DNA from: Romanomermis culicivorax
Lineage: Eukaryota > Nematoda > Enoplea > Mermithida > Mermithidae
DNA length: 64,000 bases
Assembly (NCBI GenBank): GCA_963922205.1
Contig: CAWUHX010000281.1
Location: forward strand, 186,001 to 250,000
Direction: 5' to 3'
Positions 11,480-22,289 of this stretch are shown here, one piece after another; positions within the stretch are counted from its first letter, which is position 1; each line of letters starts with the position of its first letter. The notes under the pieces are model-generated. The model saw nothing but the letters and a program-made list of their open reading frames with translations, was not told the origin of the DNA and did no database searches. Position numbers and translations under genes: made by a program.

Positions 11480-14400
11480 ATGAAGAAAGCATCGAAACCG
11501 AAATTAACGGTACGGAAACAACCTTGCAGACGACCAAAGGTAACATTATTACAACCCGAAGTAAATAAAGAGGATCAAACTGAACGAATGGCGAATATGG
11601 AGGCGACTATCGAGCAAGTAGCAAAGAAATTTGCGAATTTACCCGAGGATAGTGATAAAGATCAAACTATTGATGCGGAAACATATGATTATGTGGATCA
11701 CCGGATACAGATGTCCTCTGATTCAGTATCATCTTTTGAGAAAATTAGTTTACCCCCCGAAACGAATGCGGTATCATTTTATAACTCAAGATATACGCCT
11801 ACAGTACCGAAAACGGACGCGAAGGTCGACATTGAACCGAAACCGAAAAATGAAATCGAAAGGATAACGAGTGGAAATATACAGGATGTGGCCACTTTAG
11901 CCATCCTGGAATCCATGCAAAGAGCCATTGACAAATCAACTAATGCGGTTAATGTGGAAAGAATGAAGGCGACATTACGAGAACAAGAAATACTGGATCA
12001 ACTCATGCGAGAAAGAGGGGAATGCAAGTTATGGGAAGAAAAATTCCGGGAACAAGAACAACAAAATTCAAGAAAGATAATGGAAGAAGTTGAAAAGCAA
12101 ATGCGGGAACTGATGAAAAAAATGGACAAAAGACCTGACGAAAGAATATTGAATACCGGAGATATGGAAATACTTCCGTCTGAAACGGTCAAAGACCATT
12201 TAGACAGGAGTTTGGAAAGAAAATTGAACTGGTTTGAAAACCACTTGGCTCAGGCTCAGGCTCAAGGTGCCCAACATCGAATGAGGGAAGAAGATATACC
12301 GACTACGTCATGGAATCAAGGACGAGAGCAACCCATACCTGGAGGAAGTCCTCGAAATCGGCAAGAATATGGAAGATATTGTGAAGATCCGGAAAAAAGG
12401 ATGAAGATAATTTTAAGCCGAATGAAAAATAAAGAAATATCCGATAAAATGGAGGCTGCAGAAATACTCAATTTTTTCGCCTGTCTGGAGGGCACATTCA
12501 AGCCTGAAGACACAGAGGACCTGAGAATTGAAGTGCTTTGGCGTTGTTGTGATTTTGAAACGTCGACTTATGTAGACAAAAATGGCAGCTATGAAGAAGG
12601 AAAAGCAAGCGTAATCAGAATGATCGCCCCCAAAATGGATACTCCTGCACTTAGAAGGGAATTACATGATATGAAAAAACGAAAAGGGGAAACTACGAAG
12701 GATTTTTTGCGACGAATAAAGACGTATGTACATTTATTGAATTACGAAAAAACAGAAAACGAAAGAAATCGAATTGTTATTGAAACATATTTTCACAAAG
12801 CCCCAGTGTACGTCCAAACTCGGATGGAAGGTCGGCTCCACGAATTCAAAAATATCGCCTCTTTGGCAGAATTCGTAAATAAATTGAAAGCCGATACGAC
12901 GGCCTGGAAGGAATTCAGCGAGGAGCAAGAAGACGGCGAAGACGATCGGTTGAATCGAGTCTATGAAAACCGAAGATTTAATAATGTGCAGATTCGTCAG
13001 CAGGATAGTACTATAGGTCAACAACAACAAACTACAAGGCCTCAGCAAATTATTCCACCTCCACCAGCATTTCAAAACCCCGTATCTCAACAAGATATTA
13101 TGAAGATGGTCAATGACGCAATCAGGAATCAGGGCCCTCCAGCTCCTAATCGTTGGGGAGTCAATAATAATTCTAATAATGCTCAATATAGTAATCTACC
13201 TGATCGAGTTTTGGGGAATCCATATCGCCGACCGTATTGTTCATACCATAAGTCCAATAGCCACTCGTCCGAAAATTGTTTTATTCTTCACCCGGAACTG
13301 ATCCAGCCAACGGATCAAGGGAAGCCGTGGAATCGTGGCAACAACTTCTATAATCGAAATTTCGACCATCGCGGTGGTTTCGTGAATCCTGGACGAGCCG
13401 GTTTTGCAAATTTTGGTCAACGAATGCCATACAATAATAATATCGAACAAAATCCAAACACGGCGTATTATTATCATCAAAATAATGTCCCGCAGCCACC
13501 ACCGAATATTGTACCACCAACAACATCGCAACCGATCAATAATCCTCCGAATAATTCCATAAACATCATAAATTCACAAGAGGCTAAAAAACATGATAAA
13601 CCAGAAATTATAGCCCTAGATGGAGTACTTATAGAAAATTATGAGTTAAGCTTGGCGAATGTTATCAGCTCCACTTCAGAAGCAAAGCCTAGACTCGCCA
13701 ATGATAACGAACATTTATTTTTGGAAAATTTTCGCAAATGTCAACCACTGTTAATACCCGTCGAAATACGTGGAGAAGAATTTAAAGCTCTAATCGATAC
13801 GGGAGCACAATCTAGTTTCATGAGGACAGATACAGCGTCGAGATTGCTGAATATATCAAAGACAAAATTTCCGATTTTGAATTCAGTAGTAACAGCGGTT
13901 GGAAAACGCGTAACAACATATGGTCCTACATTTATATACGTTGGAACTGGTTTTGGAAATTTTCTTGCTAGATTCGCATTGCTAGATAACCTAAATGAAG
14001 GTATTATATTGGGTCTAGATTTTCTAACCCATCCTAGTATACAGGCATCTATTGATTTTCGAAACGGCCATATACGCCTAGCGAATGTAGAAAGACAGAT
14101 AATTAGTGAAACACTATTTGACGATATGCAAATACCGCCGCGGTTGCCAATTCCTGCAAATCCGATGGTTTTGGATCACATACCCATAAAGGAGGAAATC
14201 AAGGAAGAAGATTTGCCTGAGTTAGAAAGTGATGACGATCAAGAACAAGTCATGCGAATTACCAAAATGAACGAGGAAACCTTTATTTGGACAAAAAATG
14301 GGACGTATATTCCCCCGAATACCACTTCCTTTGTACAAGCTGTGGTTTGGCCACAGAAAGATTGGACAAAGGGCCCCATAGTGATAGAAGAAACAGGGAA

Positions 14401-15160
14401 AAATACTTTGTTCGACGTTGATGCCTCAATTGTGGATGCCAGGGATAATAACTTCCAAATTCTACTAATAAACGAAACCAACAAGGGGATAAAATTGGGT
14501 AGTAACGAGCTAATAGCAAAATCCAAAACGAAATTCGTGGGGCCAGAGTTTGACGAAAAGATACATCAACTTCAGTCCGAACCGCAAATTCAACAACAAA
14601 GCGAACCTGAATTTATCAAAATCATAACGCAATTAGTAAAAGAATCAAGTATTGATCGACAAGGGCAACAACAGCTTATGAACGTCCTACTTAAACATAG
14701 GCACGCATTTAGCATGAAGAACGACCCTCTGACGATGACTCATGAGGCACAACACAGAATCGACACAGGAGACGCGTTGCCGGTCCAAAAGCACTACTGG
14801 AGAGCCCCTATAATGCAAAGAGATATTATCCGCGAACACGTAAAAGATATGATGGAAAAAAGAGTCATTGAGCCTTCTAGAAGCCCTTGGGCCGCACCAT
14901 TGTTTTTAGTGGGCAAGAAAGATGGCACGTGGAGACCAGTAGTCGACTACAGAGGAATCAATCAAGTGACAAAGGACGATAAATTCCCGATACCACGAAT
15001 CGACGATTATTTAGATGCGTTAGGAGGTGCGCGTTATTTTTCGACTTTGGATCTAAAGTCTGGATATTGGCAGGTACCCATGCACTCAGAATCGAAAGAA
15101 AAAACAGCATTCATATGTCAAGACGGCTTGTTCCAGTTCAAGGTGATGCCGTTCGGTTAA
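11480..15160 (+). CDS. gag-pol: gag-pol, amino part: gag, protease, start of reverse transcriptase
   Basis: One open frame of 1226 codons. Gag occupies roughly residues 1-700, with a coiled-coil-rich charged region, a capsid-like stretch (about 300-480) and a C-x2-H-x4-H-x4-C zinc-knuckle variant ([14 protein letters not shown], near 13240-13280). The aspartic protease follows near residue 770, with the active-site motif LIDTGAQSS. Reverse transcriptase begins near residue 1110 with the [15 protein letters not shown] and [15 protein letters not shown] motifs. The frame ends at TAA 15158-15160, immediately after the conserved VMPFG segment and inside the polymerase domain. The same frame stays open to 17509, so this is an internal stop and not the natural end. 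The start is the first ATG after the leader. Confidence 0.9.
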   Translation: MKKASKPKLTVRKQPCRRPKVTLLQPEVNKEDQTERMANMEATIEQVAKKFANLPEDSDKDQTIDAETYDYVDHRIQMSSDSVSSFEKISLPPETNAVSFYNSRYTPTVPKTDAKVDIEPKPKNEIERITSGNIQDVATLAILESMQRAIDKSTNAVNVERMKATLREQEILDQLMRERGECKLWEEKFREQEQQNSRKIMEEVEKQMRELMKKMDKRPDERILNTGDMEILPSETVKDHLDRSLERKLNWFENHLAQAQAQGAQHRMREEDIPTTSWNQGREQPIPGGSPRNRQEYGRYCEDPEKRMKIILSRMKNKEISDKMEAAEILNFFACLEGTFKPEDTEDLRIEVLWRCCDFETSTYVDKNGSYEEGKASVIRMIAPKMDTPALRRELHDMKKRKGETTKDFLRRIKTYVHLLNYEKTENERNRIVIETYFHKAPVYVQTRMEGRLHEFKNIASLAEFVNKLKADTTAWKEFSEEQEDGEDDRLNRVYENRRFNNVQIRQQDSTIGQQQQTTRPQQIIPPPPAFQNPVSQQDIMKMVNDAIRNQGPPAPNRWGVNNNSNNAQYSNLPDRVLGNPYRRPYCSYHKSNSHSSENCFILHPELIQPTDQGKPWNRGNNFYNRNFDHRGGFVNPGRAGFANFGQRMPYNNNIEQNPNTAYYYHQNNVPQPPPNIVPPTTSQPINNPPNNSINIINSQEAKKHDKPEIIALDGVLIENYELSLANVISSTSEAKPRLANDNEHLFLENFRKCQPLLIPVEIRGEEFKALIDTGAQSSFMRTDTASRLLNISKTKFPILNSVVTAVGKRVTTYGPTFIYVGTGFGNFLARFALLDNLNEGIILGLDFLTHPSIQASIDFRNGHIRLANVERQIISETLFDDMQIPPRLPIPANPMVLDHIPIKEEIKEEDLPELESDDDQEQVMRITKMNEETFIWTKNGTYIPPNTTSFVQAVVWPQKDWTKGPIVIEETGKNTLFDVDASIVDARDNNFQILLINETNKGIKLGSNELIAKSKTKFVGPEFDEKIHQLQSEPQIQQQSEPEFIKIITQLVKESSIDRQGQQQLMNVLLKHRHAFSMKNDPLTMTHEAQHRIDTGDALPVQKHYWRAPIMQRDIIREHVKDMMEKRVIEPSRSPWAAPLFLVGKKDGTWRPVVDYRGINQVTKDDKFPIPRIDDYLDALGGARYFSTLDLKSGYWQVPMHSESKEKTAFICQDGLFQFKVMPFG

Positions 15161-17509
15161 AAAAATGCTCCCGCAGAATTTCAGCGTCTCATGGAGCGAA
15201 TTCTTTATCCATATGTGTGGAAAATATGTTTAGTATATATTGACGACGTGATAAGCTTTTCAAAAACAGTCGAGGAGCATTTACAAAATATAGAGACTAT
15301 TTTTCGATGTTTGACAAATGCAAACCTTACATTGAAACCTGACAAATGCTCCTTTATGCCGGCCAGCGTAAAATTTTTAGGCCACATATTGGACAAAAAT
15401 GGAATGTCAGTTGACCCCCAGAAAATAGAAGCGGTAAAAAACTTTGAAGTACCCAAGTCCATCAAGCAGCTGCAAAAATTTTTGGGATTAGTGCAATGGT
15501 CCAAACGATTCATACATAACTTAGCCTTTATCGCTCAGCCATTATTTAAAGCCCTTGTAAAAAAGAATAGAAAAGAGAAGTTTGAACTTTCGGAAGAGCA
15601 ATTGACGGCTTTTAGAGGGGTAAAAGATGCCTTAATGACGGCACCCTTTCTGCGGTACCCAGTGTTCGATGGATCGGCGAATTTTGTAATTCAAACGGAT
15701 GCCTCGGGGACAGCGATAGGTGCGATTCTATATCAGGAAACAGAAAACGATCGCTGGACGATAGCATATTCAAGTAGAGTTTTAAACGACGCTGAGACAA
15801 GATATTCGACAACGGAAAGAGAGTGCTTAGCCGTAGTCTATGGATTCAAACAGTACCGACATTACGTTATGGGGTTTAGGGTCACAATTAGAACAGATCA
15901 TAAACCACTTACCTGGCTCTCCGCAGAGAAACAACAAAATCAAAGATTATTGAAATGGGCTTTATATATTGGACAGTTCAACTACACATTTGAATATGTA
16001 GCCGGACACGAGAACGCCTTTGCAGATTTTTTATCAAGATCAGAGGAAAAAGAAAAGGTCCGAAACAAGAAACCAGAAGGTAACGAAAAAATCGAGGATA
16101 AAAAAGTGGATACGGAACCCGAATGCATGGCAGTAACAAGAGCTATGACAAGACAAATGCTTGAACCAGAGACACAAGAAGTATTTATTGATCCTCCACC
16201 ACCAACTCAACAAGAAATAGACCAAACGCCAGAGGAAGCAAAAAAAGAGTCTGACTTATTCTCTCTGGAACTGATCAAGAAACAACAGCGACTAGACCCA
16301 AAGTTGGTGGAAATTTTTCGGAATATTGGTGAAAACAGCTCAAAAAAATACTTCAATAGTTTTCACTTGGAAAACGAAGTATTGTATCGGGAAAGTATCC
16401 ACGGAAGAAATCAATTAGTAATTCCTACCAAGCTTAGGCATCTTGTCCTACACCAGTACCACGGCGATACCTTGATGGGACATCAAGGGATAGATAGAAT
16501 CATTGCCGCAATTGGGAATAAATTTTGGTGGTCAAATATGGAAGACGACATCATTAAGTGGATAAAATCCTGTGTCGTATGCCAATTATGTCGCCCAATA
16601 GCGAACCCAATTCAACCACTTAACCCTATACCCGTTTCATATCCTTGGGAAATAGTAGCCACCGATGTGGTTAGTATTTCGCCCTTACGAGAAAAAAGGC
16701 CATATGTTATCGTATTTATGGATTATTTCACGAAATGGGTGGAGGCCAAGTGTATTCCCGATCAAAAAGCCGATACTATAGTAAAGGCCTTCATGGAGAA
16801 AGTAATTTATACTCACGGGGCGCCAAAACACTTGCTGAGCGACCAAGGCTCAGCATACATGTCCGAATTAATGCGCAACGTATGCGACCTTCTCAAAATC
16901 AAGAAAATAAATACGACACCATACCACCCACAATGTAATGGTATGGTGGAAAGATTTAATAGAACCCTAATTGAGCAGATTAGGAGAGTGGCAATTACCG
17001 ACCCGGACGATTGGCCCCATTATTTGGAACAGATTTTATTCGCGTATCGGATTACGCCTCACAAAACTACAAAAAATTCCCCCCATAGCCTACTATACGG
17101 GCACGAGGCAAGGTTCCAGATAGACAACGAAATAGCAAGGCCCATAATTATTCAGAATAATTACGACACCTATAGATACATGTTAACGGAACATCTCCTT
17201 AACACGTATAAAACTATAAACGAAAACCATAAAAAATCGGCGGCCGAAAGAAAATTACAGTATGATAGGAAGGCTCGCGAAAAGACGTTCCAAACGGGTG
17301 AACTTGTCCTCTATCAAAAGGGAATTATCAAAGGAAAGGCCGACACTACAAATGACGGCCCCTACGAAGTAATTGAAACACAAAATTTAGATAAAAATGT
17401 TATAAAAATACGCCGCGCTGGGAAACCAGATTCGCGTGTACAAATAGTCTCCGTAAATCGCGTAATGCCTTTTATTACGCGGATACCTGATTTTTACTGT
17501 AGTTCATAA
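15161..17509 (+). pseudogene. pol: pol, carboxyl part: reverse transcriptase palm, RNase H, integrase
   Basis: This continues the gag-pol frame after the stop at 15158-15160; the first ATG is at 15191. The RT catalytic YIDD box lies near 15235-15250. RNase H residues are seen in QTDASGTAIG, TERECLAVVYG and IRTDHKPL. Integrase has the HHCC zinc finger (H..H near 16450-16490, CVVCQLC near 16570) and the D-D-E core in ATDVVS, SDQGSAY and NGMVERFNRTL. A carboxyl segment near 17290-17490 (GELVLYQKG... to VNRVMPF) resembles the usual integrase tail. All catalytic residues look intact, so the single nonsense codon is the main visible lesion. Called a pseudogene only because of that break; readthrough is possible but not shown. 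Confidence 0.85.
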
Positions 17510-17907
17510 TTCATTTTATCGTTTTATTTGCGCGTTGTGTTCAAATTTTGTTTTATGTGTCCCTTTTTAATCTTCCGTGTATCATAATTTTCCCCATTTC
17601 TCCTCGTTTTTTCCCTTTGAATTTTTATCGTTCTAACTTATTTTTGGCAATTTTATGGCAGTTTTAGGCACTTGTAAAAAATTACGACGCCGAAAAATTT
17701 TCTAATGGGCAAAAAATATATTTTTTCACGCGCTCGGTGTGAAGAAATGAAAATGTTTATAAGTCCCGAAAAAACCCTTCCCGAGTTATAGATCACATAA
17801 AATCGAAGCTGTTATGGAGCTACTTTTTAGATTTCATTTGCAAAGTATTATAATATTAATTATTATCGTCGACTGGAGGATTTTTGAAGTTCAAATTCGA
17901 ACGCGAT
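17510..17907. other. retroelement spacer after integrase
   Basis: AT-rich non-coding spacer with no domain-bearing ORF. It ends at an ATG that may start a short spliced exon. Confidence 0.5.
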
Positions 17908-17992
17908 ATGGCCACGTCCAGTTTCGTCGAAGTAGACAGTAACTTCGGGCAACCGCAAGATCGCCAAGATAATACAAATTTCCGACTTAGTA
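17908..17992 (+). CDS. possible spliced first exon of the exonuclease ORF
   Basis: An ATG opens 28 codons (MATSSFVEVDSNFGQPQDRQ...) that end in phase 1 at a strong gtaagtgt donor. Joining to a tttaag acceptor at 18203-18205 gives an exon starting at 18206. That exon continues in frame (NYNVRR) into the ATG at 18223. An intron of about 213 bases would fit host intron sizes and the way 3' ORFs of retroelements are often expressed. Supported only by splice consensus and frame. Confidence 0.35.
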
Positions 17993-18205
17993 GTAAGTGT
18001 GAAAAGGTTAAAATATGTGGTAGAAATTTTTTATTCGGAATAAGACTCTAAATTGACCGCGCGGCAATTTATATGCTGAGGATTTTGGGTATTTGAGAGA
18101 CTGATCAACTCACCTATGTCCAAATTTATTCTTGTGCATTTGAGTCGTTTTGTTTCGAAATTATCACAAAAAATTGTAGTTAAAAAATTGTATGAAAATT
18201 TTAAG

Positions 18206-20016
18206 ATTACAATGTTCGAAGAATGGTACGCTCAACAGATATCTTTAATTATTTTTCGTCGTTGTTCGGTGTGCCTCATGCGGCCATCGAGGAACCATTA
18301 TTTCTTGCACCCGAGAACATGAAAGCGTTTATCAAGGCGATAAATCAGTCAAAATTTAGAGGACGAGTAGTCATCGGGCTAGATACTGAAAGTGGGAGGA
18401 AACCCAAAACGGCGGGTTCGAGACCCAGCGACGCCTTACGGCTCTTGACAATTTCGACCATATGTGGAAAAAACTTTATAATAGATCTAAAGTTTTGGGA
18501 CAGGGAACATTTTCACAAGGTATATAATACAATTTTCCGCGAAGAAAACATCATCGTCGGTTTTCATATCCGAGAAGATATCACGCTAGTCTTGACTAGG
18601 TCCGGGTATCTAGATCAAGAAAAGGAATTAGCCCGAAAAAGGCGTGACAATATTGACTACATCCTGTCGTGCTGCGTTCATGATCTAGAAATCGTCTTAG
18701 CCGAGATGAAAGATAAAGCGAAGACTAGAATGGTAGGAATTAGCCCGGAAGCCCTGAACTTGAAGGCTTTTATGACAGAAATTCTGTTTTTGTGGGCTGA
18801 TGCTTTTAAGATTTCGTGGGGCCAACTGAGCTCTTTAGAATTTCGGCAGTTAATGGAAGCGGACAAATTAAACATAGAAGTTCTACGATACGCGACGCTC
18901 GACGCGCGCGGGTCTCTTCTATGTTTTTTGGCACTGTTACGATACGGGTTCGCTAGTGATGTGCAAAATTGCTTCAAACTATATCCTCACGATACGATGG
19001 AGCCAGAGTTGGTATCCGATTTAGCCCGAAGGTTTCGAGAAACGTTTGAAGACAAATATACGGACCCGCAGTGGAAAGGCGCATATGGAGTTGAAGAAAT
19101 GACTGGCAACATGAATGCGTTGTACTTTATGATGCGCCGGGAAGCCATATCAACTTATAAATTGTCGGAAGAGCAAACGGCTGGAAATTTCTATTGCCCT
19201 CCACATTTCTCGAATAGCGAAAAAGATCCGCAACCAGTACCCCGTGGTTGGTACCCGTGGATAGAAAGAAGAGTGAAAGCATCACGAAAAAGAAAAGATA
19301 CTGAAGAATCGGAAGTAACGCCCACCAACGATTGGGACCTAGAAGATATACTAGCGGCGCGACAGTTCGGACGTCCAATAGAGCCACGAGAAATGGAAAT
19401 GAAACAAGGAAGGTGGCCCAATAAAGTGATCCATTTTACGAATAAATTGCAAGAACAGGTATCGTCGCTCAAGGATTACTACCATAAAAAGATCAGTCGA
19501 TCAATCGTCCCTGTGGTCAAGGAGTTGTACGAGAAGAATATAAATCCTATTATCTATTTCTTGTGGCCTCACTTGGCGCAAGAATGGAGATCTTGGGTCC
19601 CTGGATTTACTTCGGGTATGTGGTCTACTGTATGGAGAAACGAGCAAGAGCGGATCGAATTTATGAAATGGATGGGCCAAGACCTTCTAAATAATAAAAT
19701 GACCGATCAGGCAGAACAAATGATGGAACGATATCCGAAGGTACGCACGCAGAAGTCCGTCCAAAATACTTTCTGTGTCCTGCCTATAAAATGGATACCG
19801 CGTTCCTTGAAAGAACCAGAGGAAGAAATAGAAATGGATTTACGCGATAACTCTATTTATTTTTTGAACCATAACTTTTATAACGTGTTTCATTTTTTGC
19901 ATATTCACGCGGCGAGCAAAAATCTCATTTATTGGAATGTTTCCGCGTCCATATTCGAGGCTAAGGACCTATCGGTCCCAAGCACTTCTGCAACTTTTAA
20001 GTCGGTAACTAAGTAG
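18206..20016 (+). CDS. retroelement-encoded DEDDy 3'-5' exonuclease
   Basis: A 597-codon ORF from ATG 18223 (18206 if the upstream exon is spliced on) lies wholly between the LTRs. Residues about 48-235 form a DEDDy exonuclease domain of the RNase D/WRN/Mut-7 class. Exo I is VIGLDTESG (D54, E56), Exo II is IIVGFHIRED (D119) and Exo III is YATLDARG (Y223, D227, the Y-x3-D form). LRLLTIST and FIIDLKFWD fit the beta strands after Exo I. All four metal-binding acids and the tyrosine are present, so the domain looks catalytically competent. The family removes nucleotides from RNA or DNA 3' ends. Residues 236-597 match no family I recognise and contain Arg/Lys-rich and Trp-rich stretches. The frame ends at TAG 20014-20016 but stays open beyond it. 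An exonuclease in this position is not part of the standard Ty3/gypsy gene set. Confidence 0.8.
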
Positions 20017-21867
20017 GACGATTCGGATCTGTTTCCCCAAGTAGAAGTTGTGGTCCCGGCTAGCCAGGGTCCTGTAGAAGGAACTTCGAAGGAGCAGACA
20101 GAAAACATACCCTCTAAAAACGAGAATTTGAATGTTTCAGGTGTCGAAATGGACCAGGAAAAGCCCGTGGAAGTAATTATCGCGGATTCCCCCACAGCCA
20201 ACGCGCCCATTGACGATAACAAAAATGTCGGGGGGGAAGAAAAATTGATGGAAATAGTTGAACCCGAACGCGAGATACAACCCGATGTGGAAAGATTGAC
20301 AGAGCAGATAAAAGAAATGCGAGAAAAAATAGAAACGTTAGAAAAAGAGAAGTATGGGAAGGCCGCGATTGATCTGGCAAAACAACTGGAAACTATCAAC
20401 GCTGAAGAAGAGGAGACAAGCGAGGAGCCATATGTGGAAGTCGTTTCTGAAATCGGAAGTGAGGATGAATCTCCCGAAACTAACGTTCTGCCCGCACCGC
20501 CGGTTTATGCCAAGGCTGGTGGGCAGAGTGTAGAAAACATAACTAATCCTACAAAGTTTGCGAGAGTAATGCATAATAAAAGGCAAGAAAAAGAAAATCG
20601 AATATCGAAAGAGGAAAACAAAGCCGAATTGGACCAAGTGAAAAGCGGGAAATTTCATCAACCGCCTGGAAACCCGAACGATAGAATCAAGTACCGACGA
20701 GGCCTCGGGAAGCGTGGGCAGCTCTTGAAGAAAGCTTTGAAAGAAGGAAAGTACGTCGTCGATTTTCAATATGGCAGAGTGTCGTTGTCGAATCCGTGCG
20801 TTCAGAAGTATCTCGCACATATGGATCCTGCTTTGGATGAAGAAGTGGCTCTTATGACCATGGATCTGATAAATCCTATTTACGACGAAGCGGGAGTAGA
20901 AATCGAAACTATACGCTATTATGAGCTGCAATTTCACGTATTGCAGGCCAATTTACCAGAAAAATTGTGGAATATATTCGAGAGGCAATTGGCAGAATGG
21001 GCCACAACTCGGGCTCCGGAGAAAGCCTATGAAGCCGCAGTGTGGGCTTGCGCCTGCCTATTTATGAAACTGTTGCGGTTGGGCAGGATTCCGCAGAATT
21101 TCGCTGGATTCCATTACCAGGCTCATGCTTACGTTGCCATGAAACTGCGCCGCGAGTTTAATGCGGGGCAAGAAGGACCAGCTAGTAATTTTCATACGCT
21201 ATACGCCTCTTGCCAATCCAAGGCATCAGGGTTAGCGTATACAATTGCGAAAGCCGTACTCCAGGATAAAAAAGACCCCGAACCAAATTATACGAATATT
21301 CAAGTTTGGAAGAAAGAGATCGATAATACGGATCCGCGAATACGCTTTTGGGAAGTTATCGATAGAAAGAAAGCTCGCGATCTACTGGAACTCGAGAAAA
21401 AGTTGAAGAAGAAAATCGGGTACCGAGTTAAGCACCCCTACAGCAGGCCTGCGGCAGGTAAGGTATCCAGACATTGGACGAGGAAAGACGATGATAAGCA
21501 GAAAAAAGAAAAATCGGCAACGCCAGAAAAAGAACGAAAAAGGAGATATGAAAGTCGGCATCGGGACGAAAGTCGTCATGAAAAATCGATGTCAAGAGAA
21601 AAAGACGAAGAGAAAATGAGGAGGAAAGCTGGCGTAAAGAAATTGAGGAATACGAGGAGAAATTCGAGCGAAAAGAGAAAGAGAAAAGAGAGATGGAGGA
21701 GAGAAAAGAGAATCGAAAATCGCGAAGCCGAAAAAGAACACCCGGATACTATCAGCATGATGATCGATTGGACGTGTCCTATTCCAGTCGGACAGCCTCA
21801 CTGGATAGGCCTAGGGCCAACGAAGCAAGTCAACAGGGAGTATCAATGGCCGACCCTAATGCAATGA
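20017..21867 (+). CDS. retroelement ORF: acidic coiled region, alpha-helical core, basic RS-like tail
   Basis: This frame continues the exonuclease ORF after the TAG at 20014-20016 and runs to 21867. The first ATG inside it is near 20148. The beginning is acidic (EEETSEEPYVEVVSEIGSED). A coiled-coil-like stretch (EQIKEMREKIETLEKEK) lies near 20300. The middle (20690-21380) is a well-ordered alpha-helical region (AAVWACACLFMKLLRLG, FAGFHYQAHAYVAMKLRREF) without a family I recognise. The end (21470-21720) is very basic with SRHRDESRHEKSMSREKD, an RS-like nucleic-acid-binding tail. The helical core could be a second capsid-like or RNA-binding domain; that is speculation. It may be a separate protein or the end of a larger polyprotein reached by stop readthrough. 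Confidence 0.55.
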   Translation, partial: DDSDLFPQVEVVVPASQGPVEGTSKEQTENIPSKNENLNVSGVEMDQEKPVEVIIADSPTANAPIDDNKNVGGEEKLMEIVEPEREIQPDVERLTEQIKEMREKIETLEKEKYGKAAIDLAKQLETINAEEEETSEEPYVEVVSEIGSEDESPETNVLPAPPVYAKAGGQSVENITNPTKFARVMHNKRQEKENRISKEENKAELDQVKSGKFHQPPGNPNDRIKYRRGLGKRGQLLKKALKEGKYVVDFQYGRVSLSNPCVQKYLAHMDPALDEEVALMTMDLINPIYDEAGVEIETIRYYELQFHVLQANLPEKLWNIFERQLAEWATTRAPEKAYEAAVWACACLFMKLLRLGRIPQNFAGFHYQAHAYVAMKLRREFNAGQEGPASNFHTLYASCQSKASGLAYTIAKAVLQDKKDPEPNYTNIQVWKKEIDNTDPRIRFWEVIDRKKARDLLELEKKLKKKIGYRVKHPYSRPAAGKVSRHWTRKDDDKQKKEKSATPEKERKRRYESRHRDESRHEKSMSREKDEEKMRRKAGVKKLRNTRRNSSEKRKRKERWRREKRIENREAEKEHPDTISMMIDWTCPIPVGQPHWIGLGPTKQVNREYQWPTLMQ

Positions 21868-22289
21868 TGATGGCGCAGCAGCAGCAATTGCCGTATATGC
21901 CGCCGAATTATCCGGGATTACCTATGGTAGGAGTTGACTGTATGACTCGCCCTCTCTTTTCAGGTCAACTATTGCCCAATACGATGATACCTCCGCCACA
22001 GCAATTTCAAGTTTCGCAATTTCCGGTTTTACAATTTCAGCCGGGCCAACAGCAATATTATCACCAGTTCTTGGTTCCCCCCGGAATACAAATGCCGCCG
22101 CCGTCAGTAATTCCGCCGATACGCAACGTGCAAGGCGAAGAAAGGATGGAAATTCCGGGTACGTCGACGGGAATGCAAGTGCCGCAAGGACCACCGCCGA
22201 TAGGAAACCCCAAATATATATCGCCGCTGAAGAGGGATCAAGGTATCGGTCAGCCGGGGCGGGACCACAGCGGTCATCGACAGAAGTAA
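21582..22289 (+). CDS. retroelement ORF in -1 frame: charged repeat and Pro/Gln-rich tail
   Basis: An open frame overlaps the end of the previous ORF, shifted by -1, and is open from 21582 to TAA at 22287-22289. The first ATG is 21693. It continues the charged RS-like character (RKSRSRKRTPGYYQHDD) and then becomes Pro/Gln/Met-rich (AQQQQLPYMPPNYPG, QFPVLQFQPGQQQYYHQF). Proline-rich composition continues to 22200, as in flexible or phase-separating tails. It probably belongs to the same protein as the upstream frame, reached by frameshifting or separated by a one-base indel in the A/G-rich stretch 21600-21720. No ribosomal slip signal was verified. Confidence 0.5.
   Translation, partial: KIDVKRKRRRENEEESWRKEIEEYEEKFERKEKEKREMEERKENRKSRSRKRTPGYYQHDDRLDVSYSSRTASLDRPRANEASQQGVSMADPNAMMMAQQQQLPYMPPNYPGLPMVGVDCMTRPLFSGQLLPNTMIPPPQQFQVSQFPVLQFQPGQQQYYHQFLVPPGIQMPPPSVIPPIRNVQGEERMEIPGTSTGMQVPQGPPPIGNPKYISPLKRDQGIGQPGRDHSGHRQK

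Noticed and set aside
17908..22289. Envelope gene of the retroelement
   Set aside because: No signal peptide, transmembrane segment or fusion-like features; the domain seen is a nuclease.
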